Shown piece by piece: positions 48,001 to 56,786 of a stretch of 64,000 nt of DNA. The DNA is from Romanomermis culicivorax (Eukaryota > Nematoda > Enoplea > Mermithida > Mermithidae). A program made the position numbers and the translations under genes. Below the pieces are notes generated by a model. It saw only the letters and a list, made by a program, of their open reading frames with translations, ran no database searches and was not told the origin of the DNA. The stretch is from contig CAWUHX010000083.1 of assembly GCA_963922205.1 (NCBI GenBank), forward strand, positions 1 to 64,000. The letters are read 5' to 3'. Each line of letters opens with the position of its first letter. Position 1 is the first letter of the stretch.

Positions 48001-51000
48001 TGGCTCGAGCCAAACTCAAATTAATAATGATAATGTATAAAATCAACGCGCGGCGCCCGTCAAATCAAAAGATTTTGACTTTCAAAAACGCACCAGAAGA
48101 TGCATTTTTCTTCTTGACGGCTGACTTTTTCTTATACTTTTAGTGGAAATAACTTTAGTAGAAAAAATTGTGTTTTGTTTGGTGCGTCCAGTCGATCATA
48201 TCACAACATGGCGTCCATCGCAATTTAGCGCCTTGTATTTTACTTTGGAGCCCATGTGAGGGTAGTTATTTTATAAATATTACTCGTAGTTTATAAATTT
48301 CAAAGTACATCCTGTCCGGTGGTTAGATCGATAAAAAAATATTGATTAAAAAAGAATATACTTACATAGGGCAGTAATTTTTATGGCCGACTAAAATAAT
48401 CCAGGATTACGTTTAATCCCCAATTATGTAATCGTGGATTAAAATTTAATCAGCGATTAAAATAATCAGTAAGTTCGTCGGTGTCGGAATGGGATTTGTG
48501 TTAGATATAATAAAGAGAATGAAAGGACCTAATCAGCTACTTGCTAATTCACCTAATCAGGCCGAAACCTTAGGTAGAAATAGAGTGCAACAGTTCGATC
48601 AATCCCAATCTAAAGAAATGATCAACTGCTTTTGTTCTAAAGAACTGCAGATGATCTGAGGACTCTCTGAGCTCAGGTAACTTCCAATCAATAGGCAAAA
48701 CTGAGAAGTCAGGCCGAGAATTGAGTTGTAAATGTAGACTTGCATGCAGGGTGGTACTCCAGTAATCTGGGTCACCTGCGTTCCCTCGGCTGCGAGAATA
48801 TCAAATAATGTTCAGGCGAATGATGTTGTATTTGGGCCATCCTACTCCACAAATAAACAAATCAATAACAATATAAAGTCTTGCTGCCGATTTCTTCTTA
48901 TATAAAAAATACACAAACACAATGACCAAAAACATAGAGGCATGGTCCTTTTATGCCTGTCGTCTATGCAAATCGGCGTGACACAGATTGCTTCGACTTT
49001 GGCTAATTTGCACAACCATGAGATAGACTATGTTCAACCCCGACATCAGCCGATTAAAGGAGGATTACGTAATTGCTGATTAAAATCATATAATCCAGGA
49101 TTAAAAGTATGATTGCAGATTGAAAATTGTACAACATAATATACTTTCTATAGTGTATACTGTCTACAGCTTTTCCTTCAGTACATCGCCTTTCATCATT
49201 ATCAATTTTTCTGGTGATATCCACTTCAAAGTCCATGTGTCCTTAGAAAACGACTAATTTTGATTCTGGAGGAATTGAATTATTTTGAAGAAAATTAAAC
49301 AAAATAGTTTGCTATAGGGTTTCAATTTTTGTTATTGAAAACTTTTTATAGAATTTTTATTTAAAAAGTTTCGTTTTTTTGTTTATTTCTTATTTTTATT
49401 GATTTTTTTATCCATTCAGCTCTCTTGCACTGTCCTTACATAGTTTAAATCGCGACCAGAATTTCTCATTTGAATATGCTTTCATCGGATTTGATCTATC
49501 CAGGGAATGACGAATTTGTACCTTATTTTCTGCTTCATTCTCATTTAAACATGATTTTATGCTTCATTCTCGTTTAAACTTGATTTTCTGCTTCATCCTC
49601 GTTTAGATCGTCCAAAAAATCAACAGCATTTATTCTTCAACTACTAAACCGACTATGCAATCGCAAAAACAGATATAATCGGCCTTTTAAACTTGGGGTG
49701 GGGCAGGATTGAAAACTCGGATTATTATAATCACCGGTTATGATAACCGAGCTTTATTTGACTGACGAACTAACAGATTGCTTTAATCCTGGATTAAATT
49801 AATTGACGTTTAATCGGCTCACAAACTTACTAAAAAATTTAATCCTGGATTATAAGTAGTGTTTAATCCCTGATTACTATAATCGGCCTTTTATCCGCCA
49901 ACAAACTTACTGCCAATAGAGTTCAGAAAAATCTGCCGAAGTAAGCAGAATAGATTATAAATCAAATTTGTATTCTGTGGTGGGCAAACTTGAAATTACT
50001 GATCCTTATGTTCATCCGAGTTTCTGATCGAAATTTAAGAATATCTATGTGAGACAACATGATAAAAAATTATTTACGTTTTCAATTGGATGTGCTGAAA
50101 ATTGATTACTGGAGCCCGGTTCATACTTCTGCTCATTGCTCTGCGAACGTGGTGAGAGCTGTGCTTAGAGATGCTCGGCGAGCACAGCTCCAAGCAAGCT
50201 GCTCGCCGAGCATACTCGGCGAGCAAATATTTGCATGGCAAACAGAACCCCGAGCCCAAAAAATTTGCTCTCCAACATGCTCGGGGTAGTACAAAATTTT
50301 TCTACTCCTCCGAGCATGCTGGGCGAGTAACACGGTTCTAGGACAATTCGCCCCCAGCAATTCGTCCCGCACAATTCGCCCCTGGTAATTCGCCCCCGGA
50401 CAATTCGCCCCCAACACAATTCGCCCCTGAGCAATTCGCCCCCAGTAATTCGCCCCTGGTACTATACTTACCTTGTTTTAGATTTAAAAGCAACTCCATG
50501 ATATGTTATGTAATATATCTCCAGATTTTCTTTTTCCAGCTTTATTTCTTGTAACTTTTTATCGGGATCTATGGAGAGCAATTAAGATTATGAAAAAGTA
50601 TCACAATTATTCTACGTGTGACTCTATCGTGTTCTTCACTATCTTTTTCGTGACAACTTTTCGGTGTACCAAAAACAAAAAAGAATAAAAGTATAAAAAA
50701 CAGAAGAAAAATATAAAGGGAAAAATCAGAAAAGGAGAATGAGTAAAAAGTAATCAAAAAAATATAAAAGAAACTAAACAAGAAAGATGAATGACAAAAA
50801 AAGGAATACAAGAAAAAATTAAATGAAAAAAGGAACAAAAAACATAAGAAACAAATGCAGATCGAAGAACATAAATGACTTGCAATTCTGCCTATGATAT
50901 CCGTGTTACAAATTACAGTTCTGCGTAAATTCTCCCAAGTATTCACGCCATTAGACTAAAGTTTGGCATGGTTTCTGGGGATTAGGACACCATCATTACA

Positions 51001-54000
51001 AACTTGAAAAAATATGAATTTGTAAATTGCCAGTGTTGAGATTTTTCACAAATTTTTGGTCGTAATTGATTATTTTCAGTCCGATAAACTTTAGCTGCAA
51101 GCTTTCATTTTGAACTCGGCCACACATTCTGTTTCAAGTGGAAAAGCAACCGGCCACTTCAATTATAGGGAACTACTGCTCAAACGCTGTATTGCTGACT
51201 GTACGAGTAAAAAATGCTTAAACTGACTTAGTACTAACCACATCAGTAAAAAAATCTTACATTCAAAGAAAATTTAAAAAAATTATTCGTGGACATTTAC
51301 TTCGAACATTGCTGTAGATCAGACTATCCCATAGGGAGAGGTATGAGGGGGGTATTAGGGGTATTACTTTTGCCTAATGTCCTGAAAATTGATCACTAGT
51401 TGCCTAATTTTAAGACAAAATGACGTGTTTAGTGGACATTTAGCTAACCCCGCAAATTTTCAACTTTACCCCTGCCTAAAAAATCTGACCTTGGGGACCT
51501 CTACTGTAGATCTTTTTCTTCTTGTACATAATACTTGCACTCTGCATGCAGAATTCATAAATAAACATGCTATTTCGGCTGGGAAAAATCTATAGGTATT
51601 GTGTATAGATATGTAGAAATGCTATTACATAACTGCTAACAACCTAGTGGAATTATTTTTAAATCTGAATTTTTTAAATTAAAAAACAGTGAATTGGGGG
51701 CTAATTACTGGGGGAGAATTGTGGGGGGGGGCGATTTGCTCAGGGGCGAATTGTGTTGGGGGCGAATTGCAGTGGGGACGAATTACCAGGGGCGAATTGT
51801 CCGTATCCCGAGTAACACATGCAATAAGTAGGCACGTCCCAGACTAGGCTAATTTATTCCAAAATTGAACAATGCGAAATTTTGCGTGCTCTGATCGATC
51901 AGTAATAGGGATGTATCGGGCCAGAGAATGTCGGCTCGGGCCAGGCAGTAAAATTACCAAGTCGGGTCACAGGTCTAGTCAGAGACCTCTAGCAAACAAT
52001 GTTAAGGGTAAAAAATACCTTCAGTTCATAAAGTGTAACATAACCACATACTCGCCATGGTACATGCTTGCCTATTATTTAGTGTGAATAAACTTTGAAA
52101 TTGACTCATCTTGTTGCTTTTAAATACGTATTGCTGTTTTGAGAAACGAGACAGGGAAATGAGAAATGAACAAAATCTTTCTCTTATCCAAGGCGAAAAA
52201 CGAAAATCAAACGATCCACAATTATTGGAAATAATCTGAAATGATAGCCAAAGATGGTATGCCCTTCTTGTCTGCCGAAAAAATGTTCATTAGGAATTTC
52301 ATTTTTTGCTCAATCTCGAAAACTGCTCCTCCAAAAATCTCCCAGGTAGAAGAGTTATTTTTGTCCCTTTTTTATTAAATTCCTTCAAATTGAAGAATGA
52401 GCGAAATCGGTACCACATTGTTCATACGAAAGTTTCACTATAGAACTTTTTGAACACAACAGAAACTATAGAACACTCAATTTGAAACAGTATTTTATCT
52501 CAAAAAGTTTTGTACACCATATCATTGCTTTTAGCATGATATTCATGAGTAATTCTTCGTTAGGGAAATTAAACGGTTTATAAGCATACTTTTTTAGCAG
52601 ATGAAGGCTAAAAATGTATTCATCAACCATTGTGACATAATGCATTGAAGGAAAAAATTACAATGTCATTCAACGTTTTTCTTATCACAAATAACCAAAA
52701 ATGACTTAAGATTTACACTTGCCCAGAAAATAATGCAAGCATGCAAGAATTGCCATGGAAAATAGGATTTTATCGATCACAGCTCGACCAAAAAACCATC
52801 GGCCAATTTTAAAAAGTCAATTATCAGTCGATGCCAATACATCGATCATTCGCTACATTCATGTGAAAACTGCCGAGAAAACTTTATGTATGTAATAATG
52901 CCTAAATTAATCTTGTGGAGTAAAACTTTGTTTTTTCTTCTAACTGTGAAAATGATCAACTGAATTTTTGGACCCGTGACCTCCAATGCGCAGAAATATA
53001 CCCTGGATAACGGGTAAAGTCAAGGGTATTTTTTCCTCTTTCGGATCGGATCAGAAAATATCGGGTGTAGGATCGGGCGGCATCCGATACATCCCTAATC
53101 GCTGGGAGATTTCATATGTTAGCTGAGTTTTTGTCATGGTACGAAAAAAAATTATCAGATGATGAAGAATTTGAACTTATTGAACTTGTTCGTCGAAAAA
53201 AAATCCTGTGGAACGTTTAATCTCCTGATTACTAGGACGTTAAGAAAAAACACCGTGTCTTCAAAGAAATTATATATTGATCTTATGGTTCATACATGGA
53301 AAGAAATATTCATGAGTATGCATTATAGGGGAAAAATTTTCTCGCGAAGTATGAACCAACTCCGTACATGTGCATGCTACCAGTTTCAGGCCGGGGATAA
53401 ATCCCATAATCGTTGGGTAGCAAATTTTTTTCATAATTTTTTTGGAATACCAACATGATGTTCAGTTATTTCTACTGTGTGGCACTTTTAATGTTCAGTG
53501 TGAATATCGATTTGTCAATAATGAAGCAAAGAATTGTTGCAAAAAAACCACAGCAAAGAAACCATGCACACAGGGTATGGATTTACCCAACCCTAAAAAA
53601 TTTAGCAGAAGTTTATTATAGGCCAAGAATTTGGCAAAAGTTTATTATAGGCCAAAAATTTGCGAAGTAAAATGCAATAAACATATTGAGAAGATTAGAT
53701 TACAAAAAAAGATCAGTTTAAAACATTATGTTTAATGTCAGCAAACAACTTTGTTGAATAATTATTTATACAAGAGACAATAAAATTTCATTTTAAAGTA
53801 AAAAAAAATACTATACGCCTGATTTCTGGAAAAAAATTACTAAAAGACCAATTTTGGTCACTTTCTACACCCTTGGACCCCTGACAGTGTGCATGTATGC
53901 AACCACTGATTGTACAGCTGAAGGCTGGTTGGCCAAAATTGACAGACAGTAAATCTCTGACCTAAGGCCCAGCCCAGGGATAATCCTCGGGCTCTCCCCC

Positions 54001-54699
54001 CTATGGGCATGTATGACCAACTCCGAGCATGCTCGGTGGCTCGCCGAGCATCCCGGGGCATGCTTTGCGAGCATACTCGGAAATGTTTGCCTAGCGGAAG
54101 TATGATCCCGGCCTTACACAGCAGGCTGCTTTTGGAGTGGGATGGGATAAATTCCTAGGAGTCAGCAGACAGACGTTTAAAACCATTTGCCAATATAAAT
54201 TCTCTGAACAATTAATTTTACCTAATAAATGGTGCTATTGATGCAGTCAGATGAAGGAAATTAGAGTAAGAAACCTAAAAGCGAGCAGAATATGTCAACT
54301 ACAGGAGAGGATATACCGAAAATCAAAACAGAAAAACTGCAAGTTTGTCAATAAAGGCATGATATATTTATTATTAGCTCTTATTTTTTTTACTTGATCA
54401 CTTCGCATTTATGTCATTTGAAAATTAGTTTGATTTGATTTCTCTATCGCCTGTTCAACAAATGTATTTAGTTAGTTTTTCCATTGTTTGGATATCTGAT
54501 GAACACGACTAATAATGAAACGTTTTGGTTATCTATGTTCAGCCGCCGCAACATTGATCAAAATGTCGATTTTGCCGATTTAATTCCACGTTGGCTGACT
54601 CACGGAGTTAAAGTTTTTGGTGGTTGCTGTTTCATTACTCCGAAAGATATAGCAGATATCGCATCTATTCTGAAATTGCGACGTGGTTCCATTGTGTGA
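29983..54699 (+). CDS. Homocysteine S-methyltransferase (pfam S-methyl_trans family), six exons
   Basis: The enzyme transfers a methyl group to homocysteine (often from S-methylmethionine) to give methionine, using a zinc held by three cysteines. Exons: 29983-30069, 30134-30201, 33051-33318, 33478-33648, 33881-34044, 54543-54699; total 304 codons plus stop, normal for the family. Motifs in order: [10 protein letters not shown] at the N-terminus, [32 protein letters not shown] and [26 protein letters not shown] (zinc Cys), and [10 protein letters not shown] (zinc Cys pair). All splice phases agree. The start ATG has an in-frame TAG upstream at 29968. Oddities: exon 2 has GG instead of AG at its acceptor, the last intron is about 20.5 kb, and the usual YPNSGE motif before the final exon is not seen. 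An AATAAA lies at 54735. Confidence 0.88.
30134..30201 (+). CDS. Homocysteine S-methyltransferase exon 2
   Basis: It codes [20 protein letters not shown] and ends in phase 2 at donor gtaagt (30202). Homology and phase place its start at 30134, but the two bases before are GG (gtttacgg), not AG. It is either a mutated acceptor or a sequence difference. Confidence 0.75.
30376..32080. mobile_element. TIR element with about 200-bp inverted repeats in methyltransferase intron
   Basis: The left arm from gaaaatgccccgatggggcag (30376) to about 30580 is repeated inverted at about 31905-32080. The arms agree closely, including ttgtttggatagttgccaagctag. The interior has no transposase and contains another MITE (30774-31152). 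The TSD is unclear. Confidence 0.8.
30774..31152. mobile_element. MITE with GTTGCACTAA ends
   Basis: The left end ggctggttgcactaaccc and the right end tttagtgcaactgagcc are inverted copies; gataatctc and ctcgag words recur internally. Non-coding, nested in the previous element. Confidence 0.55.
32277..32545 (+). repeat. Degenerate tandem repeat, period about 97-98 bp, about 2.7 copies
   Basis: Units start gtaaagtgacc(32277), gtaaagtaatc (32375) and gtaaagtgacc (32472), each with ttcatc(a/g)a(a/t)tt and gtttacac blocks. No open frame runs through it. Confidence 0.75.
32546..33050. other. Intron sequence, no feature identified
   Basis: A GC-richer block (32700-32940, gggcatggtgggacagggtgcc and similar) looks like a repeat fragment, but no partner is found in this window. 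It ends at the exon 3 acceptor. Confidence 0.4.
33051..33318 (+). CDS. Homocysteine S-methyltransferase exon 3
   Basis: The acceptor is gcgtatttcag, the donor gtaagc at 33319. It codes [15 protein letters not shown] to SYIRKVDP with GSIGSYG and SEYTG, the conserved barrel strands of the family. Phase 2 in, phase 0 out. Confidence 0.9.
33478..33648 (+). CDS. Homocysteine S-methyltransferase exon 4
   Basis: The acceptor is ttggttttcag, the donor gtaagc at 33649. It codes [20 protein letters not shown] then [10 protein letters not shown] and WISFYCK. Phase 0 at both ends. Confidence 0.9.
33881..34044 (+). CDS. Homocysteine S-methyltransferase exon 5 (first zinc cysteine)
   Basis: The acceptor is atgctgttttacag, the donor gtaagc at 34045. 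It codes [26 protein letters not shown] (zinc-ligand Cys) and KISVVNP. It ends in phase 2, which fits the exon at 54543 directly. Confidence 0.88.
34100..34740. mobile_element. MITE with gccttgtagagcatt inverted ends
   Basis: Left (about 34100-34150) and right (about 34695-34740) share gccttgtagagcatt and tcgaata in inverted order. The interior includes a tandem duplication. Non-coding. Confidence 0.6.
34235..34346 (+). repeat. 56-bp tandem duplication
   Basis: The unit aattttgaatcaattcaaaa and onward starts at 34235 and again at 34291 with few changes. Confidence 0.85.
34747..34983 (+). mobile_element. Short, diverged copy of the TACATGTA MITE
   Basis: It starts catgtacatgtaacggagcccc and ends ccaattacatgtatg. 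It is shorter than the other copies, with an internal deletion. No TSD. Confidence 0.65.
35447..35746. mobile_element. Palindromic MITE rich in AGCTGCAGCT words
   Basis: The ends gccgatttaatcaaggagactt and aagtctctttaatgaaaccggc are inverted repeats; between them ttaagctacagctgagctgca-like words repeat in both directions. A fragment of the same family is at about 28228-28268. Confidence 0.65.
37145..38691 (-). pseudogene. Transposase-like ORFs of the long-TIR element (core region)
   Basis: Broken or intron-split minus-strand frames: 38479-38691, 38161-38430, 37811-38167, about 37680-37810 and 37145-37408. The third contains [17 protein letters not shown], then (in a neighbouring frame) [15 protein letters not shown] and RLAARASLQ. 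The conserved Asp and His/Gly pattern looks like an RNase H-fold DDE transposase, but I cannot place it in a named superfamily. Stops and frame changes suggest decay, though some gaps could be introns. Confidence 0.55.
38840..39532 (-). CDS. Long-TIR element N-terminal ORF with cysteine-rich region
   Basis: This 230-codon frame begins [12 protein letters not shown]. It has [11 protein letters not shown], then [16 protein letters not shown], and later [10 protein letters not shown], a set of Cys pairs that probably bind zinc and DNA. It lies directly upstream of the transposase-like frames on the same strand, so it is probably the N-terminal DNA-binding part of the transposase. Not assigned to a family. 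Confidence 0.55.
   Translation of the reverse strand: MDDQNVIIRGSGSIDFSAQICFHDGAKLLKRFEQLQTSCCNPFKINCHRIKNNLRSIDVIITADFLKQITNIDVKPGQKICPQCRVKLNKKRIETEQPSESEKDGLDKSLTAIGVSPLKLHCIASYNLHGHVGKKIKKAQMVVATKIAEVGGFKLNDFEEPITSMCKKCSSYVVLICELRSKLIISSRAERIQILTLTPSDWKIEKTMKAFPVSERMVIAARKLKKEQAF
40760..41789 (+). pseudogene. Lamin-tail-domain (LTD) protein passenger
   Basis: ATG 40760 is followed by a hydrophobic signal-like segment ([15 protein letters not shown]), then [12 protein letters not shown] and REFIEL, the hallmark start of an LTD beta-sandwich. After a TAG at 40949-40951 the frame continues with LRGYKIVIL, then shifts frame near 41150 ([19 protein letters not shown]) and again near 41290 ([26 protein letters not shown]). 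This motif order matches secreted LTD proteins found in many invertebrates. Two frameshifts and one stop make it a pseudogene here. It lies between the left TIR and the transposase of a hAT element, so it is either cargo or an older gene trapped in the element. Confidence 0.65.
42080..42415 (+). pseudogene. hAT transposase N-terminal zinc-finger-like part
   Basis: This 111-codon frame starts [13 protein letters not shown] and has [12 protein letters not shown] with a Cys pair and later His residues, like a BED-type DNA-binding region of a transposase. It is out of frame with the core ORF that starts at about 42450. Confidence 0.6.
42450..44595 (+). pseudogene. hAT transposase core and dimerisation region
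   Basis: Frame 42450-42818 has [14 protein letters not shown] (first catalytic Asp region). A likely intron 42819-43185 (gtatgt ... tttcatcag) joins CYLK to [16 protein letters not shown], the second Asp region, then [15 protein letters not shown] with the CxxH/HRxxLA motif of hAT transposases, and [12 protein letters not shown]. The C-terminus [16 protein letters not shown] is the dimerisation signature. A TGA at 44353-44355 interrupts it and the frame then continues [16 protein letters not shown] to a TAA at 44593. It probably cut and pasted this element, now inactivated. Confidence 0.8.
45320..45990. repeat. Diverged inverted repeat pair
   Basis: 45333-45465 and 45830-45965 match in inverted order (catgatcgatgttatagct with cacacatgattgatgttat, and actcatttagaaggaatg). 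Both arms are open in related frames (IDVIA, IKE, HLEGM), so they may derive from coding DNA. The centre is about 360 bp without features. Confidence 0.55.
46255..47130 (+). repeat. Diverged tandem repeat, period about 333-364 bp, about 2.4 copies
   Basis: The block ttgcagtg(g/a)aact lies at 46448 and 46781; the block (g/c)gattt(t/c)attctaccaa...gtgt(t)tcaag occurs near 46335, 46699 and 47039. No protein-coding frame. Satellite-like. Confidence 0.65.
47449..47848. mobile_element. 400-bp MITE, TSD CTCCTAAC
   Basis: The termini CATACATGCACG and TGTGCATGTATG are flanked by CTCCTAAC at 47441-47448 and 47849-47856. gacccccagcagat repeats lie near both ends. It shares the outer TIR with the 4795-bp hAT element, so that transposase may have moved it. 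Confidence 0.88.
48370..49914. mobile_element. TIR element with GGATTAAA subterminal repeats
   Basis: The ends ggcagtaatttttatggccgac and its counterpart ending aaacttactgcc are inverted repeats. Many ataatccaggattaaa words lie in both arms. No transposase. An LTR-like sequence (48482-49045) interrupts the left arm. Confidence 0.65.
48482..49045 (-). repeat. Second diverged solo LTR-like sequence
   Basis: On the minus strand it starts TGTCGGGGTTGAACA at 49045 and ends CCGACA at 48482, giving TGTCGG/CCGACA terminal repeats. Blocks such as tctatgcaaat, gtgcaacagtt and ccctcggctgcga resemble the family A LTR. The interrupted host element resumes on both sides. No TSD was found. Confidence 0.5.
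50334..51808. mobile_element. TIR element with arrays of AATTCGCCCC units
   Basis: Direct flanks cgagtaacac (50324-50333 and 51809-51818) contain an 8- to 10-bp TSD. Each end carries six to eight units of (c)aattcgcccc(c/t)(a/g)g in opposite orientation (50342-50458; about 51695-51800). The interior is AT-rich with no transposase. Confidence 0.8.
51906..53097. mobile_element. Non-autonomous hAT-like element with tcgggcc subterminal words
   Basis: The ends tagggatgtatcgg and ccgatacatcccta are a perfect 14-bp inverted repeat, similar to those at 14435 and 20024. Subterminal gctcgggccagg and atcgggcggcatccgat words. No transposase; the flanking octamers do not match. Confidence 0.75.
53571..53898 (-). 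mobile_element. Short internally deleted derivative of the 4795-bp hAT element
   Basis: 53571-53690 matches the complement of 44975-45095 (cagggtatggattta, gtttattataggcc) and 53775-53898 matches the complement of 40308-40440 (gaccaattttggtcac). It is the two ends of the big element joined, in opposite orientation. This makes it a textbook MITE-parent pair in one window. Confidence 0.8.
54543..54699 (+). CDS. Homocysteine S-methyltransferase terminal exon (GGCC zinc motif)
   Basis: The acceptor is ggttatctatgttcag. It codes [18 protein letters not shown], then [19 protein letters not shown] and ends TGA 54697-54699. The two adjacent Cys are the remaining zinc ligands. Phase 2 entry fits exon 5. 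Confidence 0.92.
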
Positions 54700-54734
54700 A
54701 CTCACCAAATGATCTCATCATGTTCTGTATTATA

Positions 54735-54740
54735 AATAAA
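54735..54740 (+). promoter_or_regulatory. Methyltransferase polyadenylation signal AATAAA
   Basis: AATAAA lies 36 bases after the stop codon; a short 3' UTR is implied. Confidence 0.55.
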
Positions 54741-55052
54741 TCATTATCCGCCTTTTGCAGTACAAACTCGATAATCTTAAACATACACTATACCCCATTT
54801 ATTTTGAAGTGATCGATGCAGTTATCCCATGAAGGTTAGCTCGATACAAAGGAAGCGAGTTGGACCATGACAGTAATTAATGAAAAAAATTCATCAGTGA
54901 GTGGCAAACAAAGCTGAGTTTTTCCATAACCTAGTTAAGTAGTCAAATCAGTTATCAGCGCTGTTCTGTCCAAATCGATACTGGTAAGCATCGCACAAAG
55001 TGTGGAGAAAATTGACGTTTTTGAGAATTTTTTGTTCAAAAATGTTTCTCAG

Positions 55053-55176
55053 TATTTGTAACGTCCAAATGTGGGAATCGGTCGGTTCTCAATCTAATCC
55101 TAGGATTACTTTTACTTGGTGGAAGGACAATCTCGCTATGATCCAATTAGGCGGCGAAGGCGACAACTGCATGACG
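55053..55176 (+). CDS. Candidate exon of an unidentified gene
   Basis: The acceptor is aatgtttctcag, the donor gtaata at 55177. The open frame codes ICNVQMWESVGSQSNPRI, then TFTWWKDNLAMIQLGG and GDNCMT. The Trp-rich strand pattern has the look of an extracellular beta-sandwich, possibly the farnesoic acid O-methyltransferase-like fold, but this is not secure. No neighbouring exon was found before the family B element begins. Confidence 0.4.
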
Positions 55177-55749
55177 GTAATACAACGATAATACGACAAT
55201 AATTACAAAACGACTTCGCCAGTGGCTGCATGATTAGCTCGGCAAATAATGAATGCTTTCCGGATTACATGCCAAACACGAATTAATTTTACTCAACAAA
55301 ATCTGTAACCACGACTGACTGCCTTTTTTCATCATGCTTTGCTTCTTTTATACCGCTTCCTCAAACCAAACTGCACCTTTACGTCATGAGGGGTCTGCTT
55401 CTGTTTTGCTTTTCTAACCAATCGTTGCTTCGCTTTACATGCTTCCGTTTACTGTATGCTTTTATTACCATGCCTTCATGCTTTAATTTATCGTATGCTT
55501 AGCCACGCCTACATGCTTTAGCTTATGCTTAGCTTCCACACCTATATGTTTTAGTTTACCGTATGCTTAGCTATGTCTACATGCTTTCCTTTCCTACTAA
55601 TTATTATGTACACTTTTTGCAATGCAATGACAGCTACTGTTTCACTTGTAACGTACCTGCTAAAGCAGTACTGTAAATATGTAGCATACTGTATGTGATA
55701 GACATTTATTAGATATTATTTTATTTTCACATTTTATCGTCTCAAGGGT
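55177..55749. other. Intron or intergenic DNA before family B
   Basis: It contains degenerate direct repeats built on atgctttagtttatcgtatgcttag (about 55430-55590). These could be U3 repeats if the LTR of family B starts earlier than proposed. No gene is seen. Confidence 0.4.
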
Positions 55750-56543
55750 GTCTGGGATTCACACCCAAACATTCCTATAAAATTACGTGAAGTACTTTAT
55801 TTTGATCCGTTCACACCCCGGTAGCCCAATTAAGACGCCCTAATTAATTTGCACAAACGGCAGCTGTTCCCCTAGAACCTACACTGAACTACACATTCCA
55901 CAGCTACCGTAATCCCCCCGTAAAAATCGTAAACAACACCTGCACACAGTAAAACACGTAGAAGCCCCGCCAGACAGTAGTCTCAAGTGTAACGGTAGCG
56001 GCGGCCCCACAAAACATGTGTATACAGAGAAACTGATACAGGAAGCATGCACAGAAGCACAAAGGTGTGGCCAAGCCCACCGTAGAAAGCAAGCGAAGCA
56101 CAGAAAGCATACAGTACCAGAGCGTTAGAAAGGCGTAACTAAGAAAAGCATAAAAAGTGTAGCAGGAAATGACGATTGGCGGAAGAAGATGGACAGAAGC
56201 TTGACCTCCCGCGACGCCCAGGGAGTGGCCAAAATCGCCGTATAAAAGAAGAAGCAAAGCGTGATTTGATCATTCTTATTCTTGTGGTTTTACGTTTTTG
56301 ACTTCCGCGCTCGCCCCATCCTTTTTATACATTTGCAAGCGGCCAATTATCCAAAAGCAACTTAAACCGAGGCCCCCCGTTCGTATTATAAATCAAAACG
56401 CGTTTGTATTGTTGACGTTCAAGCGACCATTGATCATTTGTATATTATCGCCCCGTATTGTACCGCCGTGCCCCTTTTTTTGTCCCCGCCGTATCGACCA
56501 ATTGGTTAGAAGTAAAGTACCTCACACAAATCTGGTCGTTACA
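55750..56543 (+). repeat. 5' LTR of family B (left edge approximate)
   Basis: It ends ...cgttaca at 56543, just before the PBS. A TATAAAAG at 56240 followed by the likely R start near 56272 fits a U3/R/U5 layout. The left edge at tgtctgggattc (55750) is a guess from TGT...ACA ends; no second LTR is available for comparison. Confidence 0.45.
56240..56247 (+). promoter_or_regulatory. TATA box in family B LTR
   Basis: cgTATAAAAGaag is a strong TATA box; transcription would start about 25-32 bases downstream, near tcattcttattc. Confidence 0.6.
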
Positions 56544-56548
56544 TATTT

Positions 56549-56562
56549 TGGTGACCGTACCG
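56549..56562 (+). other. Family B primer-binding site
   Basis: TGGTGACCGTACCG lies six bases after the LTR end ttaca. This is the TGGxGACC form seen in many Ty3/gypsy elements. The tRNA was not identified. Confidence 0.5.
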
Positions 56563-56786
56563 TTACGTTAACCACTGGAACTCCCTGCCCCCAATTAGGT
56601 GTACTCTTATCCGGGCATTTAGAAGCATTAGATAATACAGTAGTAATCATTTCCTACAGTAAGACAGTATTCATAGAAAGCAAACTGGAAATCCCCTCCA
56701 ATGAGACATTAAGCGATACATTTAAACGAATACAGCGTGAAGCAAAAATTGAAGCATTTAAGCAGAAATCCCAACGTAAACCAAGA

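Larger units (their letters stand above)
50111..54115. mobile_element. TIR element with GCTCGGCGAGC palindromes, hosting three other insertions
   Basis: The left end ggagcccggttcatacttctgct and the right end agcggaagtatgatcccggcc are inverted. Near both ends gctcggcgagca and cgagcatgctcgg words are clustered (50160-50330, 54020-54085). Inside are the elements at 50334-51808, 51906-53097 and 53571-53898. No own transposase is visible. Confidence 0.6.

Noticed and set aside
50342..50458. CRISPR-like array of short repeats
   Set aside because: Units are only about 10-16 bases with very short variable gaps and recur inverted at the other end of the element; these are subterminal transposon repeats in a eukaryotic genome.
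55904..56257. 117-codon hydrophobic minus-strand ORF
   Set aside because: It lies antisense in the family B LTR; no membrane-protein signature beyond composition.
56298..56786. Upstream extension of family B gag to an ATG at 56298
   Set aside because: This ATG lies in the LTR before the PBS, so it would not be the normal start of genomic RNA translation; 56787 is the first ATG after the PBS.
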